64,000 nt of DNA from Planctomonas psychrotolerans. Its GTDB lineage: Bacteria; Actinomycetota; Actinomycetes; Actinomycetales; Microbacteriaceae. The number at the start of each line of letters is the position of its first letter. Position 1 is the stretch's first letter. Below are positions 42,627 to 54,020 of the stretch, piece after piece. The position numbers and the translations under genes are program-made. Below the pieces are notes generated by a model. It ran no database searches. It was not told the origin of the DNA and saw only the letters and a program-made list of their open reading frames with translations. The DNA is taken from the NCBI RefSeq assembly GCF_008642235.1, contig NZ_SJEV01000001.1, positions 558,001-622,000 on the forward strand, written 5' to 3'.

Positions 42627-44216
42627 CTAGTCGGTGAGGTCGATCTCGCGGAGCATGTCGGCGTTGATCGCGGTGCGCACGGTCTCGAGCACGCCGTCCG
42701 GCACCGGTGAGTCCACGCTCAGCACGCTGAGCGCCTTGCCGCCGGCCACGTGGCGCGCGATCTGCATGCCCGCGATGTTCACGTCGGCGTCGCCGAACTC
42801 CTTGCCGTAGACGGCGACGATGCCGGGGCGGTCCTCGTAGCTCATGACGATGAGGTGCTTGGCGAACGGCACCTCGACGTCGTAGCCGTTCACGCCGACG
42901 ATCTTCTCGATCTGCTTCGGACCGGTCAGCGTGCCGGACACCGACACCTGCGATCCATCGCTCAGCGCCCCGCTGATGGTGAGCATGTTGCGGTAGTCCT
43001 CGGACACCGGGTCGGTGATGAGCCGCACGGTCACGCCTCGCTGCTCGGCGAGCAACGGTGCATTGACGTAGGAGACGTTCTCGCTCACCACGTTCGTGAA
43101 GATGCCCTTGAGGGCCGCGAGCTTGAGCACGCTCACGTCGTGCTCGACGATCTCGCCGCGCACCTCCACGTCCACGCTGGTGAGTGAGCCGTGGGCCAGG
43201 CCGGAGAACACCTGGCCGAGCTTCTCGATCAGCGGGATGCCGGGGCGCACGCTCGGGTCGATGATGCCGCCGGCCACGTTCACCGCATCGGGTACGAGTT
43301 CGCCGTCGAGCGCGAGCCGCACCGAACGGGCGACCGAGACCCCGGCCTTCTCCTGCGCCTCGTCGGTGGATGCGCCGAGGTGCGGGGTGACGATGATGTT
43401 GTCGAGTCCGAGCAGCGGCGACCCCGTGGGCGGTTCCGATACGAACACGTCGAGGCCCGCGCCCGCGATGCGGTTCGAGCGGAGGGCGGCGTACAGCGCA
43501 TCCTCGTCGACGATGCCGCCGCGGCTCGCGTTCACGATGCGCAGGGTCGGCTTGGCGCGCGCGAACTGGTCGGCACCGATGAGACCCGTGGTCTCCGGCG
43601 TCTTCGGGATGTGGATGGTGATGAAGTCGGACTGCTCCACGAGGTCGTCGAGCGACAGCAGCTGCACGCCGAGCTGCTGCGCGCGGGCCGGTGTGACGTA
43701 GGGGTCGTAGGCCACGAGCGTTGCGCCGAAACCGGCGAGGCGCTGCGCCACGAGGGTGCCGATGCGGCCGAGGCCCACGATGCCGATCGTCTTCTCGTAC
43801 AGCTCGACGCCGGTGAACTTCGACCGCTGCCACTTGCCGTCCTTGAGCGACGCGTTGGCGTCGGGGATGAACCGGGCCAGTGACAGCAGGTGTCCGACCG
43901 CGAGCTCGGCCGCCGAGACCACGTTCGACGTGGGCGCGTTCACGACCATGACACCGGCGGTCGTGGCCGCCTTGATGTCCACATTGTCGAGGCCGACTCC
44001 GGCGCGGGCGACCACCTTGAGCAGCGGCGCCGCGGCGATCGCCTCGGCGTCGACCTGCGTCGCGCTCCGCACCAGGATGGCGGAGGCGTCGGCCAGAGCG
44101 GCGAGCAGCGCGGGGCGGTCGGTGCCGTCGACGTTACGCACGTCGAAGTCGGGACCGAGCGCATCCACGGTTGCGGGGGACAGTTCTTCGGCGATCAGCA
44201 CGACCGGCTTTGTCAC
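42627..44216 (-). CDS. serA: D-3-phosphoglycerate dehydrogenase
   Basis: A 529-residue NAD-dependent enzyme starting serine synthesis. The substrate domain, the NAD domain (GIVGLGRIGTLVAQRL, about 147-162) and the catalytic His in VTPHLGASTDEA are present. An intervening domain (about 320-450) and a C-terminal ACT domain (IVMSYEDRPGIVAVYG) are typical of the long actinobacterial type, which is inhibited by serine. The start is GTG at 44216. It is divergent from a DoxX gene and convergent with the alcohol dehydrogenase. Confidence 0.96.
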   Translation of the reverse strand: MTKPVVLIAEELSPATVDALGPDFDVRNVDGTDRPALLAALADASAILVRSATQVDAEAIAAAPLLKVVARAGVGLDNVDIKAATTAGVMVVNAPTSNVVSAAELAVGHLLSLARFIPDANASLKDGKWQRSKFTGVELYEKTIGIVGLGRIGTLVAQRLAGFGATLVAYDPYVTPARAQQLGVQLLSLDDLVEQSDFITIHIPKTPETTGLIGADQFARAKPTLRIVNASRGGIVDEDALYAALRSNRIAGAGLDVFVSEPPTGSPLLGLDNIIVTPHLGASTDEAQEKAGVSVARSVRLALDGELVPDAVNVAGGIIDPSVRPGIPLIEKLGQVFSGLAHGSLTSVDVEVRGEIVEHDVSVLKLAALKGIFTNVVSENVSYVNAPLLAEQRGVTVRLITDPVSEDYRNMLTISGALSDGSQVSVSGTLTGPKQIEKIVGVNGYDVEVPFAKHLIVMSYEDRPGIVAVYGKEFGDADVNIAGMQIARHVAGGKALSVLSVDSPVPDGVLETVRTAINADMLREIDLTD

Positions 44217-44271
44217 GGGGAAGTATTCCTAACGGCGGGTGTGCGGGCGAACAATCACATGTTAGTCCGCT

Positions 44272-44694
44272 ATGAATGAGCGGGTGGATGCGTCGACTCT
44301 CGAAGTAATACAGCTGGTGGTGCGCGTGCTGCTGGCCGCGGTGTTCGTGGCGATGGGGGTGACGCACTTCCTGCCGGGGCCGTCACGGGTGATGGCGAAG
44401 CTCATCCCGCCGGCACTCCGAACCGAGGGGCTGCTGAATCCGCGCAACCTCGTGCTGTTCACCGGAGTGTGCGAGATCCTGGGCGGCATCGGCCTGCTCA
44501 TCCCGCAGACGCAACTCGCGGCCGGGATCGCGCTGGTGTTCTTCCTGCTCGCGGTGTTCCCGGCGAACGCGTACGCATCGCAGCATCCGGAGGAGTTCGG
44601 CGTGGTCGCGGTGCCGTTCCTGCCGCGGCTCTTCGGCCAGTTGCTGCTCATCGGCCTGGTGCTGTTCGCGGCGCTGCCCCTGTCCGGGCGCTGA
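44272..44694 (+). CDS. DoxX-family membrane protein
   Basis: A 140-residue protein with four hydrophobic helices and the DoxX pattern: RVLLAAVFVAMGVTHFLPGP, FTGVCEILGGIGLLIPQT and PANAYASQHPEEFG. DoxX-like proteins are linked to thiol and oxidative-stress handling or quinone-associated redox in some bacteria; no specific role can be assigned. It lies between serA (divergent) and ilvC (convergent). Confidence 0.85.
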   Translation: MNERVDASTLEVIQLVVRVLLAAVFVAMGVTHFLPGPSRVMAKLIPPALRTEGLLNPRNLVLFTGVCEILGGIGLLIPQTQLAAGIALVFFLLAVFPANAYASQHPEEFGVVAVPFLPRLFGQLLLIGLVLFAALPLSGR

Positions 44695-44741
44695 CTCCCG
44701 GCTCTGCGGCTCCGGAGCCGCTCCACGGCCCGGCAGCACCC

Positions 44742-44894
44742 CACGGTCCCTGAGCCGCTCCCACGGTCCCGGAGCTCGTCGAAGGGACACTCCCCCGCGA
44801 CTCCTGAACCGCTCCGCGGTCCCGGCGGCACCTCACGGTCCCTGAGCCTGTCGAAGGGGCTTTGCGCAGTGTCCCTTCGACAGGCTCAGGGACC
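44742..44894. repeat. TTCGACAGGCTCAGGGACC-type repeat cluster between DoxX and ilvC
   Basis: Copies near 44765, 44837 and 44871, plus a half copy at 44743, lie between two convergent 3' ends. The pair 44837-44860 and 44871-44894 is inverted and can fold into a hairpin. Confidence 0.8.
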
Positions 44895-44970
44895 GCATGG
44901 GCGATTCCGGGGACCGGACGCGCATGCGCTCGGGGACCGCCCTCCGGACGGTCCCCGAGCCACAACCCGA

Positions 44971-46168
<1,198 letters not shown>

Positions 46169-46204
46169 ATGTGCCCGTTCGGCGAGCCCGAGGCCCGATC
46201 GGGG

Positions 46205-46711
46205 CTACGACCGGTAGACGCGGTCGGTGATGGACTTGCCGCCGCGCCCGATGGCGAGAAGGCCGGACTGCGCGATCTCCTTGATGCCGTAGGGCTCGAG
46301 CACCCGGAGGAACGCGGTGGTCTTCCCCGAGTCGCCGGTCACCTCGATCACGAGCGCGTCGGTGGCCACGTCGACCACGCGGGCGCGGAAGAGGGTGACG
46401 GCCTCGAGCACCTGTGACCGGGTGGTGTTGTCGACGCGCACCTTGATGAGCAGGTGCTCGCGCTGAACGGACTGCGTCGGTTCGAGCTCCACGATCTTGA
46501 GCACGTTGACCAGCTTGTTGAGCTGCTTGGTCACCTGCTCGAGCGGCAACTCCTCCACATCCACCACGACGGTGATGCGGGAGAGCCCGGCGATCTCGCT
46601 CTTGCCCACGGCGAGGCTCTCGATGTTGAAGCCACGACGGGCGAACAGTCCGGCGACGCGGGTCAGAAGACCCGGCTTGTCTTCGACGAGCAGGGAGAGG
46701 ACGTGACTCAT
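46205..46711 (-). CDS. ilvN: Acetolactate synthase small subunit
   Basis: A 168-residue regulatory subunit of acetohydroxyacid synthase. The N-terminal ACT domain (HVLSLLVEDKPGLLTRVAGL, RRGFNIESLAVG) binds valine for feedback inhibition, and a C-terminal domain (about 80-168) contacts the catalytic subunit. It starts three bases after the ilvB stop, with AGGAG near the end of ilvB, so expression is coupled. Confidence 0.97.
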   Translation of the reverse strand: MSHVLSLLVEDKPGLLTRVAGLFARRGFNIESLAVGKSEIAGLSRITVVVDVEELPLEQVTKQLNKLVNVLKIVELEPTQSVQREHLLIKVRVDNTTRSQVLEAVTLFRARVVDVATDALVIEVTGDSGKTTAFLRVLEPYGIKEIAQSGLLAIGRGGKSITDRVYRS

Positions 46712-46714
46712 GCT

Positions 46715-48511
46715 CTACTCCTCTTCCCACTCGGGGGCGTGCGCCCTCGCGTACTGCACGGCGCTGTTGCTGAGACCCTGCGGGACCATGGGCCACACCA
46801 TCGCGTCGCGGCTGACCACGAAGTCGATGACCACGGGCCGGTCGTTGGTGTCGAGCGCGAGCTGGATGGCGGCGTCCACGTCCTCCTTGCGGGTGACCCG
46901 TATTCCGAGGGCGCCATAGGCGTCCGCCATCTTCACGAAGTCGGGCACCATGCGCGTGTCGTGCCCGGTGTTCAGGTCGGTGAAGGAGTGCCGGCCCTCG
47001 AAGAACAGGGTCTGCCACTGGCGCACCATGCCGAGCGACGAGTTGTTGATGATCGCGACCTTGATCGGGATGTCGTTGATCGTGCAGGTGGCGAGTTCCT
47101 GATTGGTCATCTGGAAGCAGCCGTCGCCGTCGATGGCCCAGACCGCACGGTCGGGCTGCGCGACTTTGGCGCCCATGGCGGCCGGGACGGCGTAGCCCAT
47201 CGTGCCGGCGCCGCCGGAGTTGAGCCACGAGTTCGGCCGCTCGTACTTGATGAACTGGGCCGACCACATCTGATGCTGGCCCACGCCGGAGGCGAAGACG
47301 CCCTCGGGTCCGGTCAGCTCGCCGATGCGCTCGATCACCCACTGCGGAGACAGCAGGCCGTCGTCGGGCTCGGTGTAGCCGAGGGGGAACTCCGTGCGGA
47401 GAGAGTCGAGACGCTCCCACCATTCGGTGAGGTCGGGGGTGGTGCGGGTCACCGCATCCGCGTAGGCGGCGGTGAGATCGATGATCACGTCCTTCGCGTC
47501 GCCCACGATGGGCACGTCGGCGACGCGGATCTTGGAGATCTCCGCCGGATCGATGTCCACGTGCACGATCTTGGCGTCGGGCGCGAACTCGCTCGGCTTG
47601 CCGGTGACGCGGTCGTCGAACCGGGCTCCGAGGGACACGATGAGGTCGCTCTCCTGCAGCGACAGCACCGCGGGCACCGTGCCGTGCATGCCGGGCATGC
47701 CGAGGTGCTGCGGGTGCGAGTCCGGAACGGCGCCGCGCGCCATCAGCGTGGTGACCACGGGTGCGCCGGTGGCCTCGACGAGCGGAAGCAGCACCTCCGA
47801 GGCGCGGGCACGGACCACTCCCCCGCCCACGTAGAGCACGGGGCGCTTGGCCTCGGCGAGCATCTGCGCCGCAGCCTGCACCTGCTTGCCGTGCGCCTTG
47901 GTGATGGGACGGTAACCGGGCAGCTCCACGCGGGTCGGCCACACGAAGGGCGCCGAGTTCTGCTGCGCGTCCTTCGTCACGTCGACCAGCACCGGGCCGG
48001 GGCGGCCGGTCGAGGCGATGTGGTACGCCGCGGCCATGACCTCGGGCACGTCCTCGGGCTTGGTGATGAGGAAGGAGTGCTTGGTGATCGGCATGGTGAT
48101 GCCGACGATGTCGACCTCCTGGAACGCGTCGGTTCCCATCGAGGTGGAGAAGACCTGGCCCGTGATGCAGAGCAGCGGCACGGAGTCCATGTAGGCGTCG
48201 GCGATGGCGGTCACCAGGTTGGTGGCGCCGGGGCCCGAGGTCGCGATGGCGACGCCGACCCGACCCGACGACGAGGCGTAGCCCTCGGCGGCGTGTCCGG
48301 CGCCCTGCTCGTGCCGCACGAGGATGTGGCGGATGGCGTCCTGCGTCATCAGCTCGTCGTAGAACGGCATGATCGCGCCGCCCGGGAGCCCGAACACGTC
48401 GGTCACTCCGAGCAGTTCGAGCGATCGGAGGATCGCACCCGATCCGGTGAGGACGTCAGGCGCGGTGGATGTGCCCGGAGCGGTAGGCACCGGGATCGAT
48501 TCCGTTGGCAT
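46715..48511 (-). CDS. ilvB: Acetolactate synthase large subunit
   Basis: A 598-residue thiamine-diphosphate enzyme condensing pyruvate with pyruvate or 2-oxobutyrate. The catalytic Glu is in [15 protein letters not shown], the FAD domain contains [12 protein letters not shown], and the ThDP motif is [25 protein letters not shown] lies nine bases before the ATG. It follows ilvD by 47 bases and precedes ilvN. I see no leader-peptide attenuator upstream. Confidence 0.97.
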   Translation of the reverse strand: MPTESIPVPTAPGTSTAPDVLTGSGAILRSLELLGVTDVFGLPGGAIMPFYDELMTQDAIRHILVRHEQGAGHAAEGYASSSGRVGVAIATSGPGATNLVTAIADAYMDSVPLLCITGQVFSTSMGTDAFQEVDIVGITMPITKHSFLITKPEDVPEVMAAAYHIASTGRPGPVLVDVTKDAQQNSAPFVWPTRVELPGYRPITKAHGKQVQAAAQMLAEAKRPVLYVGGGVVRARASEVLLPLVEATGAPVVTTLMARGAVPDSHPQHLGMPGMHGTVPAVLSLQESDLIVSLGARFDDRVTGKPSEFAPDAKIVHVDIDPAEISKIRVADVPIVGDAKDVIIDLTAAYADAVTRTTPDLTEWWERLDSLRTEFPLGYTEPDDGLLSPQWVIERIGELTGPEGVFASGVGQHQMWSAQFIKYERPNSWLNSGGAGTMGYAVPAAMGAKVAQPDRAVWAIDGDGCFQMTNQELATCTINDIPIKVAIINNSSLGMVRQWQTLFFEGRHSFTDLNTGHDTRMVPDFVKMADAYGALGIRVTRKEDVDAAIQLALDTNDRPVVIDFVVSRDAMVWPMVPQGLSNSAVQYARAHAPEWEEE

Positions 48512-48558
48512 CGGGAATGTGTCCTTAGTCGTCGAAGGGGGAAATGCTCGGCCGGGCT

Positions 48559-50268
48559 CTAGCCCGTGATCGCTCCGGTGGCGGCGGACTGCACGAGTTT
48601 GGAGTACTTCGCGAGAACACCGCGGGTGTAGCGCGGGGGAAGCGGGGCCCAGCCGTCACGGCGGGCAGCGAGCTCACTCGGTTCGACTCGTAGGTCGAGG
48701 GAGCGGGCAGCGATATCGACCCGTATTAGATCCCCATCGCGCACGAAGGCAATCGGACCTGCGTCCACTGCTTCGGGTGCTATGTGGCCGACGCACAGGC
48801 CGGTTGTGCCGCCTGAGAATCGTCCGTCCGTCAAGAGTAGTACATCTTTTCCGAGGCCAGCGCCCTTGATGGCGCCCGTGATGGCGAGCATCTCGCGCAT
48901 CCCCGGGCCGCCCTTGGGCCCCTCGTACCGGATGACGACCACGTCGCCCGCCCCGATCCGCCCCTCGGTGAGCGCGTCCATCGCCTCACGCTCGCGCTCG
49001 AACACGCGTGCCGGACCCTCGAACACCTCGGCGTCGAAGCCCGCGGTCTTCACGACGGCACCCTCGGGTGCCAGCGATCCGTGCAGCACGGTGATGCCAC
49101 CGGTCGCGTGCAGGGGGTTGTCGAGGGTGTGCAGCACGTCGCCGTCGAGCGGCGGAACGTCGAGCTCGGCCAGGTTCTCGGCCACGGTCTTGCCGGTCAC
49201 GGTGAGCGCGTCGCCGTGCAGCAGGCCCGCGTCGAGGAGCGCCTTCATGACCACGGGGACGCCGCCGCGGCGGTCCACGTCGTTCATCACGTACTTGCCG
49301 AAGGGCTTCAGGTTGCCGATGTGCGGCACCGTGTCGCCGATGCGATTGAAGTCGTCGAGGGTGAGCTCGACCTCTGCCTCGTTCGCGATGGCCAGGAGGT
49401 GGAGCACCACGTTGGTGGAGCCGCCGAAGGCCATGGCCACGGCGATGGCGTTCTCGAATGCCTTCTTGGTGAGGATGTCGCGGCTGGTGATGCCGAGTCG
49501 GAGCAGATTGACCACGGCCTCGCCGCTGCGGTGCGCGTAGTAGTCGCGACGACGGTCGGCGGATGCCGGCGACGCCGAACCGGGCAGGCTCATGCCGAGG
49601 GCCTCGGCCACCGACGCCATGGTGTTGGCGGTGTACATGCCGCCGCACGCGCCCTCGCCGGGAGCGAACGCGCACTCGATGCGCTTCGCGTCCTCGGCGC
49701 TCATGCGCCCGGCCTTCACCGCGCCCACCGCCTCGAATCCATCGATGATGGTGATGTCCTTCTCGGTGCCGTCGGAGAGGCGCACCCAGCCGGGCGCGAT
49801 CGATCCGGCGTAGAGGAACACGGACGCCAGGTTGAGGCGAGCGGCCGCCATCAGCATGCCGGGCAGCGACTTGTCGCAGCCCGCGAGCAGCACGGAGCCG
49901 TCGAGACGCTCGGCCTGCATGACCACCTCGACGGAGTCGGCGATCACCTCACGGCTGACGAGGGAGAAGTGCATGCCCTCGTGGCCCATCGAGATGCCGT
50001 CGGAGACGGAGATGGTGCCGAACTGGAGCGGGTAGCCGCCACCGGAGTGCACACCCTCCTTCGATGCCTGCGCGAGGCGGTCGAGCGAGAGGTTGCACGG
50101 CGTGATCTCGTTCCACGAGCTCGCGATGCCGATCTGCGGCTTGTCCCAGTCCGCGTCGCCCATGCCCACCGCTCGGAGCATTCCGCGGGAGGTGGTGGCT
50201 TCGATTCCGTCGGTGACGTCGCGGCTCCGCGGCTTGACATCGATCTGGGGCATATCACTGTCCGGCAT
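48559..50268 (-). CDS. ilvD: Dihydroxy-acid dehydratase
   Basis: A 569-residue Fe-S dehydratase, the third step in branched-chain amino acid synthesis. The cluster cysteines lie in [21 protein letters not shown] and [33 protein letters not shown] is the C-terminal signature. The ATG at 50268 follows a TAGACT box by seven bases and has no ribosome-binding site, suggesting a leaderless transcript. An ATG at 50253 is the alternative. It heads the leftward ilv run. Confidence 0.95.
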   Translation of the reverse strand: MPDSDMPQIDVKPRSRDVTDGIEATTSRGMLRAVGMGDADWDKPQIGIASSWNEITPCNLSLDRLAQASKEGVHSGGGYPLQFGTISVSDGISMGHEGMHFSLVSREVIADSVEVVMQAERLDGSVLLAGCDKSLPGMLMAAARLNLASVFLYAGSIAPGWVRLSDGTEKDITIIDGFEAVGAVKAGRMSAEDAKRIECAFAPGEGACGGMYTANTMASVAEALGMSLPGSASPASADRRRDYYAHRSGEAVVNLLRLGITSRDILTKKAFENAIAVAMAFGGSTNVVLHLLAIANEAEVELTLDDFNRIGDTVPHIGNLKPFGKYVMNDVDRRGGVPVVMKALLDAGLLHGDALTVTGKTVAENLAELDVPPLDGDVLHTLDNPLHATGGITVLHGSLAPEGAVVKTAGFDAEVFEGPARVFEREREAMDALTEGRIGAGDVVVIRYEGPKGGPGMREMLAITGAIKGAGLGKDVLLLTDGRFSGGTTGLCVGHIAPEAVDAGPIAFVRDGDLIRVDIAARSLDLRVEPSELAARRDGWAPLPPRYTRGVLAKYSKLVQSAATGAITG

Positions 50269-50275
50269 GCGCTCA

Positions 50276-50281
50276 AGTCTA
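50276..50281 (-). promoter_or_regulatory. Possible -10 box for ilvD
   Basis: TAGACT on the minus strand ends seven bases before the ilvD ATG; no good -35 is visible. The rest of the gap 50282-50597 before the divergent PmoA-like gene is GC-rich and shows no element I can name; no T-box or peptide attenuator is apparent. Confidence 0.35.
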
Positions 50282-50597
50282 GGCGTTCCGGCGCATCGGC
50301 CCGGTCGGCGGGGCTGCGCTGAAACGCCCGTGGATGCGCGGATCGGCGCGGCGGATCGGGGGCCCGGATCGGGGCGCCGGGTGAACGCGGTGAAGGGCGG
50401 CGGATTGGGTGGGAGCTCGAGGCGGCGAGGAGCGCGGAGTCTTACGCCGCGGCATCCGCGGCGGTTCACCGCAGCCGTCTCCTCCCGCCCACGAGCGTGC
50501 CGAGCCGTAGACTCGTGCGCGCCGCACGGCACGGACCCGGCGGCCCGACGGGGTGTGCCGCACCGCCGGCTCCCGAGCGGAAGGAACCGCCGTCCCC

Positions 50598-51704
50598 GTG
50601 TCGTCCTCTCCTCCCCCGTCCCCGCGTTCCACGGCCCCGGATTCCACGGCCGCGGATTCCACGGCCGCGGATTCCACGGCCCCGGGCCTCAGTCCGCGCA
50701 CCGCGGCGCCCGCCCTTTCCGTCGTCCACGAGCTCGGGCGGGAGGTGCGGGTGCGATGCGGCGACACGGAGGTGCTGCGCTACGTGTACGAGCCGGACGA
50801 TCCGCAGCTCGAATCTCCGCGGCCCTACTTCGCGCCGCTCCGCACCATGGCCGGCCACGACGTGACCCTGTTCCGCCCGCACGACCACGTGTGGCACAAG
50901 GGTCTCGCCTGGTCGTTGCCACAGGTGGGTGGCGAGAACTTCTGGGGCGGTCCCACGTACACGCGCGGCCGCGGCTACGTGCAGCGGGACAACAACGGAT
51001 CGATGCGGCACGTCGCATTTCCCACCCTCGAGGCCACGGCCGACCGGGTGCTGGTCGAGGAGGACCTCCGGTGGGTCAGGGCATCCGGGTCGCCCTGCGT
51101 CACCGAACGGCGCACGTTCGCTGTCACCGCCATGCCGTCCGACGAGCGGTCGTGGCTGCTCACCTTCGCCACCTCGTTCCGCAACGTGTCGGGAAGCGAC
51201 CTCGTGTTCGGGAGCCCGGCCACCGAGGGTCGCGAGGACGTGGGCTACGGCGGCCTGTTCTGGCGGGGGCCCCGGTCGTTCACCGACGGAACGGTGCATG
51301 CGCCCGGACGCACGGGCGGTGACGACCTCAACGGCATCCGCTCGCCGTGGATCGCGTTCTGCGGGCTCCACGACATCGACGACGGCGCATCCACACTCGT
51401 CTTCGTCGACGCGCCGTCGTCGCCGGAGGGCGCGATGGCGGATTCCACCGAGTGGTTCGTGCGCACCGAGCAGTACGCGGGGGTCAGCGCGTCGCCGTTC
51501 TGCTCCACCGAAACCGTGCTGGCTCCCGGGGGTTCGCTGCGGTACGAGTATGCGGTCGCGATCGCCGACGGCGACCGGGGCCTCGACGGTGCCGCCGCGC
51601 TCGCGGCGGCGGTGAGGGATGCCGCATCCGCCTCGTCGCCCGTCGACCCCAGCATCCCCCGCGAATCACTCGACCACGGGGGCGACTCGGCGGGTCCCGC
51701 GTGA
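50598..51704 (+). CDS. PmoA-like protein (DUF6807)
   Basis: A 368-residue protein of the family annotated as methane-oxygenase PmoA-like, a misleading name: members are soluble beta-rich proteins next to sugar oxidoreductases. The conserved core is [20 protein letters not shown] followed by [13 protein letters not shown] and GGENFWGG. The N-terminal about 30 residues are a low-complexity STAAD repeat. The start is uncertain: GTG at 50598 (AAGGA 12 bases upstream) or GTG at 50553. Its stop overlaps the glycosyltransferase start. No transporter or dehydrogenase partner lies alongside. Confidence 0.8.
   Translation: MSSSPPPSPRSTAPDSTAADSTAADSTAPGLSPRTAAPALSVVHELGREVRVRCGDTEVLRYVYEPDDPQLESPRPYFAPLRTMAGHDVTLFRPHDHVWHKGLAWSLPQVGGENFWGGPTYTRGRGYVQRDNNGSMRHVAFPTLEATADRVLVEEDLRWVRASGSPCVTERRTFAVTAMPSDERSWLLTFATSFRNVSGSDLVFGSPATEGREDVGYGGLFWRGPRSFTDGTVHAPGRTGGDDLNGIRSPWIAFCGLHDIDDGASTLVFVDAPSSPEGAMADSTEWFVRTEQYAGVSASPFCSTETVLAPGGSLRYEYAVAIADGDRGLDGAAALAAAVRDAASASSPVDPSIPRESLDHGGDSAGPA
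50624..50683 (+). repeat. 15-bp in-frame tandem repeat
   Basis: Four 15-bp units of GGATTCCACGGCCGC (the first diverged) encode DSTAA pentapeptides in the N-terminal region of the PmoA-like gene. The length is a multiple of three, so changes in copy number keep the frame. Confidence 0.9.
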
Positions 51705-52648
51705 GAGTGCTGGTGTGGCACGTGCACGGCGGGTGGATGGACTCGTTCGTCCGCGGCACGCACGACTACCTGATTCCCCTGCCGCCCGGTGAGGCGTCGG
51801 GTGCTGCCGGGCGCGGCTGGGGCGCGAACGTGCGCGAGGTCGATCCGGCCGCCCTGCGCGACGAGCAGGTCGACGTGGTGGTGGCGCAGGACATGGCACA
51901 TCTCAAGGAGGCGGAACGCCTTCTCGGGCGCCGCCCCGGTCGCGACGTGCGCGCCGTCTACGTGGAGCACAACACCCCGCGGGGCGGCGTGCCGAACGCG
52001 GTGCACCCGCTCGCCGACCGGAGCGACATCCCGATCGTGCACGTGACGCACTTCAACAATCTGATCTGGGACTCGGGTTCGGCCCCCGCGGTGGTCGTCG
52101 AGCACGGGGTGCCCGACCCGGGTGCCCTGTACACCGGCGAACGGGCCGCGCTCGGCGTGGTGATCAACGAGCCGGTGCGTCGCTGGCGCGTCACCGGCAC
52201 CGACCTGCTTCCCCGCTTCGCGGCGGCGGGCCCGATCGTGGCGTTCGGCATCGCCGGTGACCTCCTACCCGCGGCCGTCGGCCTCGACGACGCATACCTG
52301 TCCTTCGGTGGGGATCTGCCGCCCGCCGAGCTGCACGCCTCGCTCGCCCGATGCCGTGCCTATTTGCATCCGGTGCGGTGGACGTCCCTCGGACTCTCCC
52401 TGCTCGAGGCCATGCACCTGGCCATGCCCGTGGTGGTGCTCGCCAGCACGGAGGCGCCCCGCGCCGTGCCGCCCGAGGCCGGGGCCATCTCCGCCGACGT
52501 CGACGCTCTCGTTCGCGAGTCCCGCCGACTTCTGGCCGATCCGGACGAGGCGCGGCGCCGCGGGCGTGTGGCCCGCGAGGTCGCCCTCGAGCGCTACAGC
52601 CTCGCGGCCTTCCTCCGGCGCTGGGACGAGGTGCTGGCCGACGGGTGA
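51701..52648 (+). CDS. Glycosyltransferase, GT4-like
   Basis: A 315-residue protein with a GT-B-type layout: VLVWHVHGGWMDSFVRG at the start, YVEHNTPRG and VTHFNN in the middle, and a C-terminal donor domain with the ExxxxxE-like LGLSLLEAMHLAMPVVVLAS typical of GT4 enzymes. It would transfer a sugar from an activated donor in the cytosol. The GTG start overlaps the PmoA-like stop (GTGA), so the two are co-translated. Acceptor and donor are unknown. Confidence 0.85.
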   Translation: MRVLVWHVHGGWMDSFVRGTHDYLIPLPPGEASGAAGRGWGANVREVDPAALRDEQVDVVVAQDMAHLKEAERLLGRRPGRDVRAVYVEHNTPRGGVPNAVHPLADRSDIPIVHVTHFNNLIWDSGSAPAVVVEHGVPDPGALYTGERAALGVVINEPVRRWRVTGTDLLPRFAAAGPIVAFGIAGDLLPAAVGLDDAYLSFGGDLPPAELHASLARCRAYLHPVRWTSLGLSLLEAMHLAMPVVVLASTEAPRAVPPEAGAISADVDALVRESRRLLADPDEARRRGRVAREVALERYSLAAFLRRWDEVLADG

Positions 52649-52723
52649 TCCGTCCGGAGTCACTGCCTTCCCGGGTCGGCTCGGCACCGGTCCTCCGCGT
52701 CCGCCGCGGCGTCGACGGGTCGG

Positions 52724-53104
52724 TCAGGTCCGCTTCTCGCCCGACGCGCGTTCGCGCTGGGCGCGATCGACGGCGTCGGACAGTTCGTCGATCACCAGGA
52801 GGTCTCGACGGAGGTGCTTCGTGCGGTAGGCGGCGCGGCCCACCATGTGCGCCGAGACCGGGGCCGTGAGCATCTGGAAGAGCAGGATGGGGAACAGCAT
52901 CGCGACGGTCCCCCACTGCTCCGACTGCAGCCCCACCGCGATCAGCACGAACAGGAGGCCGGCGATCTGCGGCTTCGTCGCCGCGTGCATGCGGGAGAGC
53001 GGATCGGGGAAGCGCGCGAGTCCCACGCCGGCCGCGAGCGAGAGCAGCGCACCGAGGGCGAGGAAGACCAGGCTGGCCACATCGAGCGCGTCGGCGAGAC
53101 TCAT
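52724..53104 (-). CDS. mrpG: Na+/H+ antiporter subunit G (MrpG/MnhG)
   Basis: A 126-residue membrane protein with three helices and the MrpG motif GLARFPDPLSRMHAATKPQ. It is the last gene of the Mrp operon, overlapping mrpF by four bases (ATGA). It is part of the hetero-oligomeric cation/proton antiporter. The C-terminal about 30 residues are a charged cytosolic tail. Confidence 0.95.
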   Translation of the reverse strand: MSLADALDVASLVFLALGALLSLAAGVGLARFPDPLSRMHAATKPQIAGLLFVLIAVGLQSEQWGTVAMLFPILLFQMLTAPVSAHMVGRAAYRTKHLRRDLLVIDELSDAVDRAQRERASGEKRT

Positions 53105-53373
53105 GACGGGTCCTGCTTGCTCACGTAGCGGGTGACGGCGACGGTGGCGATGAAGGCGACCATCGCGAGAATCAGCATGATCGTCAGGGATCGGGTGTGA
53201 CCCGAGTAGACCATCTCCGCCGCGAACGTGCAGATCAGGGTGGCGACCAGCATGTCCGTCGCGATCATCCGATCGAGGATCGAGGGACCGCGCACGATGC
53301 GGAACACGGCGAGAGCGGCCGCGACGAAGAACACCACTCCGACGGCGATGAACGAGGCCTGCAGAATCGTCAT
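53101..53373 (-). CDS. mrpF: Na+/H+ antiporter subunit F (MrpF/MnhF)
   Basis: A 90-residue protein with three helices and the MrpF signature FRIVRGPSILDRMIATDM. It overlaps mrpE upstream and mrpG downstream by four bases each. Confidence 0.95.
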   Translation of the reverse strand: MTILQASFIAVGVVFFVAAALAVFRIVRGPSILDRMIATDMLVATLICTFAAEMVYSGHTRSLTIMLILAMVAFIATVAVTRYVSKQDPS

Positions 53374-54020
53374 GGTGTGTCCCCCGTTCTCTCGCCGTGC
53401 CGCTCCCGCTCGTCCTCGTATCGCTTCTGCTTCGCCGACAGTCGAATCTCAGGGCGTCCGTTCATCCGCCGCTCCTGATTGATGTGCCACACGTCGTCGA
53501 GCGTGCCGAGGGCACGGACGAGGCGTTCCTCCGCGGCGAGGATGATGCGCCGCGCCTGTTCGACCTCGGCGTCGTCCTTCACCCCGAGCGAGTGCACGTA
53601 GAGCCGCGAGTGCTCCCGGTCGACCTCGACCACGATGGACCCGGGCACCAGCGAGATCGCCTCGGCCGTCAGGGTCATGATGAAGTCGCTCCGGGTGTGC
53701 AGCTGAACCAGCAGCACGGCGCTCGTCGGGATCCCGCGCGGGTCGATCGCCTGCCAGGCCACGAGGAACGACGCGCGCACCAGGTCGAGCAGGAACCGGA
53801 CCACGAACACCGCCGCCCAGTAGACGTTGAACCGCCCGGACAGCTCCACCGGCGGGAGGTAGAAGACCCGGGTGATCCCGAGCGCGAGCACGATTCCGCT
53901 GAGCACGCTGACCACGGTGATGTGTCCCCACAGCAGAATCCACAGCACCACGAGCCAGATGAGCAGCGGCAACTGGAGCAGCAGAGTGCTGCGCTCGGAG
54001 CGCACCCGTTCCGCGGTCAC
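53370..54020 (-). CDS. mrpE: Na+/H+ antiporter subunit E (MrpE/MnhE)
   Basis: A 216-residue subunit with N-terminal membrane helices (about 12-75) and a cytosolic C-terminal domain containing PGSIVVEVDREHSRLYVHSL, typical of MrpE. The GTG at 54020 overlaps the mrpD stop (GTGA); the frame continues open upstream only because of GC-rich codon use in mrpD. The C-terminal about 60 residues are charged and longer than in many homologues. Confidence 0.94.
   Translation of the reverse strand: MTAERVRSERSTLLLQLPLLIWLVVLWILLWGHITVVSVLSGIVLALGITRVFYLPPVELSGRFNVYWAAVFVVRFLLDLVRASFLVAWQAIDPRGIPTSAVLLVQLHTRSDFIMTLTAEAISLVPGSIVVEVDREHSRLYVHSLGVKDDAEVEQARRIILAAEERLVRALGTLDDVWHINQERRMNGRPEIRLSAKQKRYEDERERHGERTGDTP

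Noticed and set aside
50269-50597. T-box or leader-peptide attenuator for the ilv genes
   Set aside because: I found no T-box sequence, no run of Val/Leu/Ile codons in a short frame, and no terminator/antiterminator pair upstream of ilvD.
50598-51704. Particulate methane monooxygenase subunit
   Set aside because: The family name PmoA is historical; this protein is soluble, has no transmembrane helices and no PmoB or PmoC partner.
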